Assembly (NCBI GenBank): GCA_015680685.1
Contig: MNCI01002224.1
Coordinates: 19,379 to 83,378, forward strand
Direction: 5' to 3'
Source: Gnetum montanum
Taxonomy: Eukaryota; Streptophyta; Gnetopsida; Gnetales; Gnetaceae
DNA length: 64,000 nt
Part shown: in pieces, positions 34,690 to 44,249 of the stretch
Numbering within the stretch: the stretch's first letter is position 1
How the letters are laid out: the number at the start of each line of letters is the position of its first letter
The notes under the pieces: model-generated
What the model saw: the letters and a program-made list of their open reading frames with translations, nothing else
Database searches by the model: none
Told to the model about the DNA's origin: nothing
Position numbers and translations under genes: made by a program

Positions 34690-35460
34690 CTAGATCATTT
34701 CTCTTCATGAGTATCATACTTCTTGTTGAAATAAGATTTTGTTTCTCCATGTTATTTTGCCCTATGTTTTGATTACAGGATGGATTAATATACCCTTTTT
34801 CGACTGTTGAATATTTTTCTATTTCTTAAACTAATTCTCCAACTAATACATCAGCTATTCATTAACTAATACATCAACTAATAATCAACTACATCAACTA
34901 AATAAGTAATTGTTAACATCATATAATTTTAGTAATATGTAACTATATTATCTAATTTTAGTAATATATAATTACATTACCTGATTTTCATTAATATTTA
35001 ATTATATTATTTTTGATAACCTTTCTACCCTCCTTGAGAACACTGACTCCAACAATGTAACTAATGACATGCCATAGTGAACTTTAGACTATCTGCAAGG
35101 GTTATGCATTAAATCTTAAAACTTAAAATGTTGAATTTATAATACCATTGAATTATAGGGTGTCTGGATGATAAATATAATCTCACCATTGAGTTCAAAA
35201 GGGTGAAAAATATTAGAAATGACTATTCATATGATGTCAAAAAATGGACATCATATGCTCAAGTTGTGTGAAAATTAAACTTTTAATGATCTCAAGGCAC
35301 TATATCAGGCAACAAGTAAAACCTAATTTTTGGGATTCCCTGGGATGGATCTGACTTCACCATTGTGTCCAGAAAGTTGAAAACTATAGGAAACAACTCT
35401 TTGTTTCTTCCAAAATCAAAAGTTATGGCTTCTGGAATCTAAGACATTTGGCACAAAAAA
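34690..35460. other. Interior of the element, no feature seen
   Basis: AT-rich. Short degenerate repeats with TAATACATCAACTA occur at 34850-34910 and TTTTAGTAATATATAATTA-like ones at 34920-35010. No coding sequence is supported. Confidence 0.5.
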
Positions 35461-35463
35461 CAA

Positions 35464-35534
35464 AACTTCCTGAGAGGTCACCCATCCCAATTCTACTCCA
35501 GAGCAAGCACACTTAATTATGGAATTTTTATCGC
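35464..35534 (-). repeat. 5S-rRNA-like box
   Basis: On - the sequence includes AAGTGTGCTTG, GAGTAG and GGGATGGGTGACCTC followed by GGAAGT, in the order and spacing of the middle and 3' half of plant 5S rRNA, including the box C promoter element GGATGGGTGACC. The 5' half is not recognisable. Similar 5S-derived sequences are known in Cassandra-type LTR elements and in some SINEs; here it lies in the interior, not in an LTR. Not a functional 5S gene. Confidence 0.75.
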
Positions 35535-35722
35535 AATTGCTACCACACGGAAAAATTCTAAATTTGAAAATTATTTTTATAAGTTTCTAATTTAAACTAA
35601 TAATTTAATAATGAAAATTTGAATCTTCCATTAATTGATGGGAATTTCAAATTTTTCCATTAGTTGATGGACAATTGAAAATTTTCTATCATATAATGGA
35701 GAATTTGCATGACGATGCTAGA

Positions 35723-35832
35723 GGTAGTGATGAGTGGCGCGAGAGGCAATGATGGGCAGTGTGGATGGCAGTGATGGGCAGAGTGAAAGGCAATGATGGA
35801 TGGAACATAAGGCGGTGATGGGTAGTGTATGT
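35723..35832. repeat. 22-bp minisatellite
   Basis: Five units of 22 bases, consensus near GGCAGTGATGGGCAGTGTGAAT, beginning at 35723. GTG-rich sequence continues loosely to about 35950. ORFs over it on - (His/Pro/Leu-rich) are products of the repeat. Confidence 0.85.
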
Positions 35833-35959
35833 GCAGCAAATGGTGGGAAAGCGGTATGCAACAGTGGGGTAGGCCTATGTAATGTGGCAAGGCAGTGTAG
35901 GTGTGGTAGGGATGTATGTAGGGAACATTGTGGCATGTAGACAATAACATTTTAGGGCT

Positions 35960-36805
35960 ATGTGGGTGACACAAGGTGGCACGATCAGGGTTTTGAATGC
36001 CCTTGGGCCCCACCCAAGGGCCAATCCTCTATAGTTGTGGCTGGCCATAACCTTACTATGGTTGACCGCGGCTACAACTGCGCAACCCTCATAATCCTAA
36101 AATTTTGACATTTTTTTTGTTCAAATAATAATTAATAATTTAATATTATTTTAATGCACGTATAATGAGAAACTTTAAACATCAATAACTCTCAAACCAT
36201 AAGTCTAATTGAGACAAAATTTGTATCATTGGAATCATTTCAATGAGAACTATGCATTGGACATAGTTTTAGGATTCAAAAATGAAGTTTATTTTTTCAA
36301 GATTTAAAAGGACCAAATTCGTCTATTTTTTCATATTGACATTTCTAGGCTAACATATGGTAACTTGGAATCTTCTAAATTACTTGGATAGTAAATTTCA
36401 ATAAAATAAGATCAATTCAGGTCATGGTTACTAAATTTGTTGAAAGAAATTTAATAATGACCCTAGTTGATTAATAATTATAATATTAATATGGGTAAAA
36501 GTTAGCTTGACTGATGTATCATTATCTTACCAACATCTCTTGTAATTGATGAATTTTGATGAGGTGTGATCAAATCTTCATCAGTTAATGATATCCATGA
36601 AAGAAATTTTGTTGGTTGCTAGGATCTAGATGCCTAATCCATTATTTGTGAAGTTAATGGAAAGGTATCTTCTAACTTGTATCACAAACATATGATACAT
36701 CTAGTGATGTTCAATGGCTTTCCATGTGTTGTGGCTTCAAGGTTCATCATCAAGTTCATGCTATAGCTTGAACCATGGTTCTGAATGGTCCTTTGATCAT
36801 GGTTT
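35960..36805. other. Leader region between minisatellite and PBS
   Basis: Noncoding DNA inside the element. 35998-36020 contains the self-complementary CCCTTGGGCCCCACCCAAGGG, a potential short hairpin. Nothing else recognised. Confidence 0.5.
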
Positions 36806-36817
36806 GCTCTTATACCA
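36806..36817 (-). promoter_or_regulatory. Primer-binding site, tRNA-Met type
   Basis: On - TGGTATAAGAGC, one mismatch from the common plant site TGGTATCAGAGC, two bases after the LTR. Confidence 0.85.
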
Positions 36818-36819
36818 AT

Positions 36820-37393
36820 TATGACATCCCATCCTCGGATGTCATGGCAAACATCAAATATACAATATATTAGACATCATGCGTACAAAGAAAATACACC
36901 AATGCAAAATATAAGTGATATTTAGCGTTATGTATAAAGGAAATAATAGGAAAAATGCAGAAAAGGAAAGAAAAGAATGCTTTATTGATATGGAAAGGTA
37001 TATCTAGAAAGTGCTCTGAGAGACTTCCTTGAGATTTTCTTCCTCTATCATCTATCCCTTAGAGGCGATCTAGCACTACCATCACGATTATGTCTATAAC
37101 CCAGCCAAAAGGATGGGCCAATCCCCTTCTTGTCCAACTTCACCCAACTCCCATTACTCACCTCTCTAGGCTCTGCAACTCCATGCTGGCATGAACTCTA
37201 ACCGTGGGTATAAATGCCTTAGGTCAAACCCCCAAAGGTTACCTCAAGAGACACGTCTGTTATTACAACATGCCCTTTCGGGTCTTAATCACAACTACCC
37301 TTTTTAGGTCTTGTTAAGATAATGATAACATTTGTTATGAAGAGACACCATCTTCATTAGGCAACCGCATCATTTGGAAATGGGGATGTGACA
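36820..37393 (-). repeat. 5' LTR of the CCR4-carrying element
   Basis: 574 bases, pairs with 32554-33123; its left terminal dinucleotide is TA instead of TG. Aligned by eye over the first 150 bases the two LTRs differ at roughly one base in nine, so the insertion is not recent. Confidence 0.9.
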
Positions 37394-37398
37394 CTTTG
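37394..37398. repeat. Target-site duplication CTTTG, right
   Basis: Same as 32549-32553. The host sequence continues TCATGCTCCACCATCAAG, matching the related element near 54145 on -. Confidence 0.9.
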
Positions 37399-38240
37399 TC
37401 ATGCTCCACCATCAAGTTTATTAGATGTAATACATCTCATTCAACAAGAAAACTAGATCAAACCTGACCTTGGTAATGAAACCCAATTAAGGTTTCACCC
37501 CCAAAAAATGGAAAAGAAGATTTCTAAGAAGCTTAAAGGCCAATGAAGACCAAAATACAAACCAATGGCTCCAAACAAGAAAAGGAAGAAGCCTAATATC
37601 CAAAGAAACATTGGAGCAAGGGGTTGATTCCACAAAATCATTACAAAGTGATCAATACATTGATGCATGAAGTGCAGATATTACATTGATTAATCATAGT
37701 GTCATTACTATAATTCATAACCATGATGTCAACATTTGAAGCTCATTGTTAATCCTATGACTGCTCCCTCGTCATCTCCTTGTAACCTTATCCCATCATC
37801 ACAATCACTCTTTGGTATGGTTTAACACTACAAAATCAAGTGTAGAGAGGAAATGTTGGTGATGGACTTGCAATGGTGTTTTGTATTCTTTATCGAAGTC
37901 TCTTGAGTCAATTGTCAGAGAATCAACAAAGAGGGGCCAATGAAATGCCATAAGGAAAATTCATGTTGTAACCTTTTTGGCATTGTAACCTTCACCTCTA
38001 CACTTGAGGCTAGATTTTCATTGTAAAATTATGAGGTTGAAAGCCCATGAGCTACAATATCACATACATGAACTTTTGGGACTAAAAATTCCCTCTAAGA
38101 TGTCATGGCCTTACTTCCTAAGTGGAAAAATTCATATCATGTCTATATTTGAGCTTGGAAAGGCTAAAAATGCCTTAGAAACTATCAAATTTGGCATTTT
38201 CATGGGTTTTGTATGGGACATAGCACAACTACGCTAGAAC
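37399..38240 (+). repeat. Element D, continued: 3' zone and partial LTR
   Basis: Runs parallel to 54140-53280 read on -. It includes CAACAAAGAGGGGCCAATGA and GAGCTTGGAAAGGCTAAAAATGCC-type segments that belong to LTR-homologous sequence of the other copy. No gene: the ORF at 38004-38237 is within this repeat. Confidence 0.65.
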
Positions 38241-40596
38241 TTGTTGGTACATTTTTACCATTTTTATGGAGTAGTGATGGTTCTTGATAGGCTTGAAAAG
38301 TTGATAAAGTTATGCTATGTTGGTTTTCTCAAAAAAAATTGAAGTTAGCCTACTAAATACCTTATAAAAGGAAAATATTTTGAAGGTGATTTTTTAATTA
38401 AAATATCAAAGCAATGTGAAGGAGAATATTGATTTTTTGTAAGGGATATATCTAAGCAAGGTGGGTTATATTTTAATTGGAAAATTGATAAGCTTCAAAA
38501 TTTTATCAATCAAGTTCTAAAATTCCCAACATGGTTTAACCATTAAAATATTAAATTTACCATGTGTTGCCACAATGGGATGTTCAAGCAAAAACTCAAC
38601 GGCCATGGCATGACACCTAGTGTAGATTCAAGCTCCATAACCTTAACAAATGGATTCCAAGAGCACCATCATCTTGAATCTACTAACCTCAAAGATTAAA
38701 CCCTTGCTTCCTTAAGAAGTAATATTGGCATCCATGGCCTAGGTGCCTTAAATGTGGCTCATATGTGTGGCAAATTTGGTGTTACGGTTGTAATGGCTTG
38801 TACATCAAAGCACAGATTTTAGCAAGTTTAATGAAATAGACCACAATGATCATTCTATGGAGCACTAGGCTCATCTGAGAATTAATGCTTCTAGATTCAT
38901 GGAATCCATGGCCATTAGCAATCATGTGTTTGAAAGGAATCAATAGCTATAGAGTTCCTTCATCCATGAATCCTTTGACAGCAAATCCTTTGGAACCCCT
39001 ACAATACTTACCTAGGAAGAGCTCCACCACATTATTGTATGTTAGTTTCTCAGCAAAGGGAATCATGAGAAAGCATGGCAAAAACTTGTAGAGGCTTAGT
39101 GGCCGATTACCTATCAATGACAATGCTCACATTGGTGGTAAAGATGATGTCATTTTCTCTAATCTTTAATGTTGCAAAGTGGTGTTTGAAAATTTAATTA
39201 GAAATGATGCACCACTACACTGATCATGGAGGTAGAGATGGAGTTACAAATAAGTGGTTGCTACCTTGCATAAGCATGCAGCATTAATGGAGTATTTGGC
39301 AAACACATTGTCATTTCTTATTGGTAGTTTGACCATGTTTACTGTTGCATTTTACACCCACAATATTATGATTTTACATTCCATACATTTGTATTAAGAT
39401 TTTTGTATGTAGTTATAAAATGACCAAAAAATAAATAAATAAAACCATGATATAAAAAAGAGAATAAGAATAAAATATAATAATTAAATTTTAAAAATGA
39501 AGTTCACATTGAGGGAACATATGTAATCAACCATAGATTGGCTATCTTGCATTTGTATTTGGGTGATTTGGAATTGAAGAAGACACCTCAAATAAAAGTT
39601 ATCTCTACTTTAAAGGCTTAAATTATGTTTTGTCCCATAGGAGGATATATTATAAGGGTTGATGTGCCAAAAATGTTGAGCTCATATTAATGATAAAGCC
39701 TCAAGAATATTAAGAAAAATAAAATAAAATATTTATAAGTTAGTTATTGGGCAAGATACTTGCCAACTATGGCTTAAATTTCTCATGGAAGTTATAACTT
39801 CTTAGGGTGTTTATGAATTAATACCTTAGATATTTGTAACACCCTTAACTTCTCATGATTATTGTAACTACCCTAAGGCCACTATAAAATAAGCTTCAAA
39901 GGTAGAATTTAAAGGAGGAGGATTGGCGAAAAGATACTTAGAAGAATATTGAAGATTGTAAAGCATGGCTTGCTAAAGACATCAATTTAGCTACTTTGTT
40001 TTAATAATGTGAGATCATTTCTTCCTTTAGATAGTATCATGCTTGGCATTTAATTTTGTGATTTTATAGGTTGCCTTTAACTCTATTTTTGTGCAATATT
40101 AGAGTTCTATTGGGTTTTCCATATACAAGCTTATGTTGTATTAGAAAAACATCTTGAGCAATTTAATAGCAATGTCTTATAGAAATTACCTGTTTAAGTC
40201 TAGGGAATCAAGAAAATATTTGATACTTTATGATGATTGAAATAGCTTTATTTCTTTTAATTTTTATTGCCTTGATATTTCAATGTTGAAATTGTCAAAT
40301 TTTTCTAGAAGTTCTATTGTTTGCAATTCTTGATTAATATTAACTAGCCAAATAGAAGCTTGTATTTTGTCATTTACAAAGCATTTTGGTAGTCAAATAA
40401 GAGTGTCTTTTATGAAATATCTTGTTAAGCTCAAATGGTTTGAATAAATCATAATAGATTGAATTAGAACAACTTTATCACAAAGTGTTTCCTCATGTTA
40501 ATTTATCTAGCTTAAATGTTTGAGATTTCACACAAATCTACCTTTTTTTCTTTTCTTTTTCTAAAACCCATTGAATCTCTCTCTATTTCTAGTTTT
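38241..40596. other. Unassigned AT-rich region
   Basis: No gene, LTR end or tandem repeat recognised. Short A/T runs (39420-39480) and dispersed TTTATGATGATT-like sequence only. It is the flank into which the second Athila element inserted. Confidence 0.5.
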
Positions 40597-40601
40597 CTTG
40601 T
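40597..40601. repeat. Target-site duplication CTTGT, left
   Basis: CTTGT before TGATGAGTGG; repeated at 47709-47713. Confidence 0.95.
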
Positions 40602-41444
40602 TGATGAGTGGTGAGGTACCCCTACACTCAACCATACAAATATGAGCGTAACACACGCGATCTAGTCGAACTCCGCAGATGAACTGCCTACACGCCTCAT
40701 GGAACACTTAAGGTTAATTATTCGTTGTCTTCCTAGACTTACTTGTATTTTTCATGGTGTATGGTTAAGTAAGTTTGAGGTATATGATTTTTATGTCTTT
40801 TCTAGTTTATCTCCTATGCTATCAAGGTGAAGGGTTGAAGAGACTAATTAACTAACTCTAACTAACTAACTAAGTCTAAATTAACCTAGCGTTAGCATCC
40901 GTTCCCACTTACCATTCACACCCTGAACCAATGCAACCATGGCTACCAAATGCTAGTCGTTGCTAGGATCACCACACGTAACGCACGTGCTCGAAGTAGT
41001 CGTACTGAGGCACTTAACTAGGAGAGAAGGGTTGAGAAATAATTAATAACTAATAAAGCATTTAAATGGAAAATAGTAAATAACAATAAATAAAATCCTA
41101 ATTAGCCTATTCCATGCACTATAAGGTTTATCCAAGAAGCTCGTCTTTATTGTTGTACACAAACTTTTGTTCAGGTACAATGTTTGCTCGAATAAAGATC
41201 CATTCACTTTAGGACTCCTACTGTGAGCACATGGAAAATATTCTATCTCTGGAGTGATCAATCTACTTGAGTTTCACTATGGTCTAAGCTTAGGATGAGA
41301 ACAAGAGAGAGCTACCTCTTATTTATAGATATGATGATGCACTGCGATATCGCATACGCGATATCGCGGGGGACAACACGATATCGCATACATGATATCG
41401 CTAGGGATGTGATATAATGACATCCATGATATCACATCCCATCA
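40602..41444 (-). repeat. Athila copy 2, 3' LTR
   Basis: 843 bases. The U3 end at 41343-41440 holds several CGATATCG/GATATCGC palindromic motifs. A (TAAC)n stretch is at 40850-40875. Confidence 0.95.
41318..41327 (-). promoter_or_regulatory. LTR TATA box, Athila copy 2 (3' LTR)
   Basis: TATAAATAAG on -. Confidence 0.65.
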
Positions 41445-41462
41445 TACCCCCATGACTAAATG
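41445..41462 (-). promoter_or_regulatory. Polypurine tract, Athila copy 2
   Basis: On - TTTAGTCATGGGGGTA before the 3' LTR, identical in core to copy 1. Confidence 0.65.
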
Positions 41463-43200
41463 AAAACTCATCCTTGAGTTCCTTACAATAATATCGGGAA
41501 GGTATGGGATTATTGACTCAAAATGAAACTAATGGAATGACATGTGAATGGATCATCACTACAAGACACAACAAAATTGGTGTTCATGACAACAAGGGTG
41601 AACACCTTATTACATTTGACATCAGGCCTTAGTTGGCAGCTGAGAAAGAGAGAGAGAAAGAAGTGTTGTTGCTGCCAACGCCAAGATTGCGTCTTTCATT
41701 GTCCATCCGTAAGCACACCATTGGTCTTGCTCCTTGCATAGCTACTTTCAGCATCACTCCATTCCAAATGTTTCTTCCAGATCCATTCCATTGTTGTATG
41801 ATCATCATCTACACACACAACACAATCAAATATAAGCAAGGGTAAATGAATCATCATGTAGTTGATACCTTGCCTCAGTGAAAGGTCCATTGGCTGGGTT
41901 GTGGTATGGCTGATTGTAGATCTGGAGATATATTAATGATGACTACCGAAGGTGTAGGGGTTAGGAGAAAATCAAAAAAATTAGGCCCCGTACCCCCATG
42001 ACTAATCTTGAACCTTTGGTAGCGTTAGAATGAAGAAATAAAAGAAATAAGAAAGATAGATAAAAAGGGACAACTAGGACATCGATGAAATTGATGTCAA
42101 GATGGAAATGAACAAAATAAAATAAATTGCAAAAATGTTAGGGAAAAGAAGTTAACTGGTGCACCAAATAGGAATGTTAGTGGGTCCTCCCCAAAGTAAG
42201 CTCATGTCATAATGCCCTGACAAACCCACATTCAAAGAGTCTGTAGGCTCTAGGAATGTCATTTGGAACAAGAGTTAAAGTCTTAACCATAAGAATTTAC
42301 CAAAAAGAAAACAATGCATCAACAAAAATATATACTAATGATACAGCCGATAATGAGGTGAATAATGGAGAGAAAGATTGAGAGGAGAGAATTAAATGGA
42401 GTCTCAAGAACAAGGTGGTGTATAGCCCCTTGTGTAGTTCATGATTAATGTGACTTAGCAAGTCCCATTCCAAGTCCAGCCTCAAACAAACCACTTCCAA
42501 TGACTTCTCATTAATGCATTTGGCTAATCCATCCCCTTGAAGTAACAATAATGTTGTCTCTAAGAGCCACCACCATTCCAACGAAACGAAAGAGAAGAGA
42601 ATGGGAAGTGAGAAGGGCCTTAGTTAGAGGGAACATTTTTAGTTCCATAACCAGTGCTTGTAGCCCAAGGGATTATTTTGTCTCAGGGGTATGCTTTGAA
42701 TTCTCACTTTTCTTTATTTTCTTTTTCTTTTATTTTTTTTATTTTTTTGTTTTGTGTTTTTTATGCGTGAGAACCACACCATGCAAATACTTCTTATTTT
42801 TATTTGCTCAACTTCCAATAATTGGGTAATGTCAAAACGGTAAGAAAACTCCAGAAGAAAACATCCAAGCACCCAAGAGAATGGCCAATATAGATGCATC
42901 AAGTTCCCTTGAAGTCACACCCTTTTCAATCCTTGAGTCCTTCTTTAGTTTGAGAAATGCCCAGTCACTGATTCATTAAAGTTCTTATTAGAAAAGGACT
43001 GTACATTTCCAAGCTGAGAGAGACCATAGAAACTGGTGGATGGATGGATGAAGTGAACTCATTGCCTACCATATCAAAAGAAACATACCTTAGTATCAAC
43101 ATCATGACTTAAAGGTAAAAACCAAACATTAGCAATCAATAGAAACACAGTTCATACCATCATGAAGAACACTTATTTGGTGACAAACTTACAGGGTGGA

Positions 43201-43202
<2 letters not shown>

Positions 43203-43231
<29 letters not shown>
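43203..43231. repeat. (CA)n microsatellite
   Basis: About 14 uninterrupted CA repeats in the Athila 3' noncoding region, absent at the equivalent place in copy 1. Confidence 0.95.
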
Positions 43232-43233
<2 letters not shown>

Positions 43234-43251
43234 GGAAAACTGTAACAATGT

Positions 43252-43428
43252 TGTAAAACAAAAACAAAAAGATTTAAAGAAATTTTTAAAACAAAAACAA
43301 GAAAAGTTAAAGAAATTTGTAAAAAAAAAATGTGTAAGACAAAAACATGTAAAACAAAAACCTGTAAAACAAAAACGTGTAAGACAAAAACATGGAAAAC
43401 AAAAACGTGTAAAACAAAAACTTAAAAA
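43252..43428. repeat. AAAACAAAAACGTGTA short tandem repeats
   Basis: Repeats of 10-20 bases such as GTAAAACAAAAAC. Copy 1 has only a short A-rich counterpart (15690-15775), so the array expanded in copy 2. Lys/Gln-rich or Phe/Cys-rich ORFs over it are artefacts. Confidence 0.85.
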
Positions 43429-43499
43429 GAACTGAGGGCCTCCAATGATTAGCATAGGTGGCCATCTCCCCCATGACTAAATTGCAAGGGAGAGATTCG

Positions 43500-43520
43500 A
43501 AATAATGAACATCTATTTGA
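43500..43520. other. Deletion junction, pol lost
   Basis: Left of here the sequence matches copy 1 to about 15863; right of it the match resumes at about 18722. The missing segment in copy 1 holds RT, RNase H and integrase. The exact breakpoint and any microhomology need an alignment. Confidence 0.8.
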
Positions 43521-43639
43521 ATTTTGTAAAAGTGCCCAACTTCTCCTGATTGATGTTCTCAATTAAGGGATGGAAGTTGGTGACATTCATATTCCAATGT
43601 GTCTATTGCTTCGTTGTTAGCATGAGTTGTTTCCTCAGT

Positions 43640-44230
43640 TCATTTTGTGCATATTGAGTTGCTCTTTCTAGTAGCTGTTAACCACAGGATTTCCACTACT
43701 AGTGTGGTTGCTACATATAGGCACCTTTGAATTTGTGTTTCTTGGCCACACCGGTTACATGGAAGAGATGTTGAGCATTCTTCCATGTCATCACCCTCTA
43801 TGTCACTGTATGTGATGCATGGAACTTTCTTCTTCTCGATCTTTCCATACCTATTTATCTTATATATCTCCAAGGAAAGATCACGAATCCCTAGGTATGC
43901 ATCTATTGTACTTAGCCATGGCCTTCACATTATGATTGGGAAGTCCCCTTCGTTGTTGTTGACTTCAATCACCAGGAAATAAGCTGGGTAGGACCAACCA
44001 CACACAGTGGTAACAATGTCCTCTACCAATTCCAAGGGAATGGTGATGGACTGGTCTGCCAGCTTTAGTTGAATGTTGCTCTTCTTAATTTGGGGTAGGT
44101 TCCAGGATTGATACATCTCTCATGAAATTAGGTTGACTTCGGAACCTGAGTCAAGAAGAGCCTTATGTGGTGCATTCTCGGTGACTTAGAGATAGATCAA
44201 GGGACTCCTAGGATCAGATAGTTTCCTAGG
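43640..44230 (-). pseudogene. Athila copy 2 protease and linker
   Basis: Aspartic protease with KALLDSGSEVNLIS; D-S-G codons at 44144-44152 are intact, unlike in copy 1. It continues LADQSITIPLELVEDI, then WLSTIDAYLGIRDLSLEI and a linker toward the deleted RT. Stops (after NLIS and after FPIIM) break it. Confidence 0.85.
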
Positions 44231-44249
44231 AAGGTGGCCTACCTTAATC

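Larger units (their letters stand above)
32554..37393 (-). mobile_element. Non-autonomous LTR retrotransposon carrying a CCR4-like gene copy
   Basis: LTRs 32554-33123 and 36820-37393 start TGTGACATCCC and end GGGATGTGACA, flanked by CTTTG. A tRNA-Met-type PBS next to the right LTR shows it reads on -. The 3.7 kb interior has no gag, protease, RT or integrase that I can recognise. In sense orientation it holds a broken CCR4/EEP nuclease copy (33580-34680), a 5S-rRNA-like box (35464-35534) and a 22-bp minisatellite (35723-35832). The LTR termini and Met PBS fit Ty3 chromovirus or copia helpers; which one is not decidable. A related sequence near 54140 looks like the site without the insertion. 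Confidence 0.9.
28900..38250 (+). mobile_element. Tat-like element D, noncoding 3' half, interrupted
   Basis: Three zones in the same order as in the element at 51941-64000 (which is on -): an array of about 190-bp period, a CATTTGACC-rich zone, and a 3' zone (32250-32553 plus 37399-38240) related to 54450-53280 read on -. No gag or pol is found. The zone is split by a younger LTR element at 32554-37393. Right end uncertain: similarity to the other copy fades near 38240. Confidence 0.65.
41463..43505 (-). other. Athila copy 2 3' noncoding region
   Basis: Related throughout to 13926-15860 of copy 1. Further TTAGTCATGGGGG tracts at 41993-42005 and 43468-43480. No env-like protein is supported. 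Contains the microsatellite and A-rich repeats listed separately. Confidence 0.75.

Noticed and set aside
35464-35534. 5S rRNA gene
   Set aside because: Only part of the sequence is similar; the 5' half including box A context is missing.
35660-36013. His/Pro/Leu-rich ORF on -
   Set aside because: Produced by the 22-bp minisatellite and GTG-rich flank.
43196-43435. Lys/Gln-rich small protein and its Phe/Cys-rich mirror on -
   Set aside because: Both are translations of the (CA)n and AAAACAAAAAC repeats inside an Athila noncoding region.
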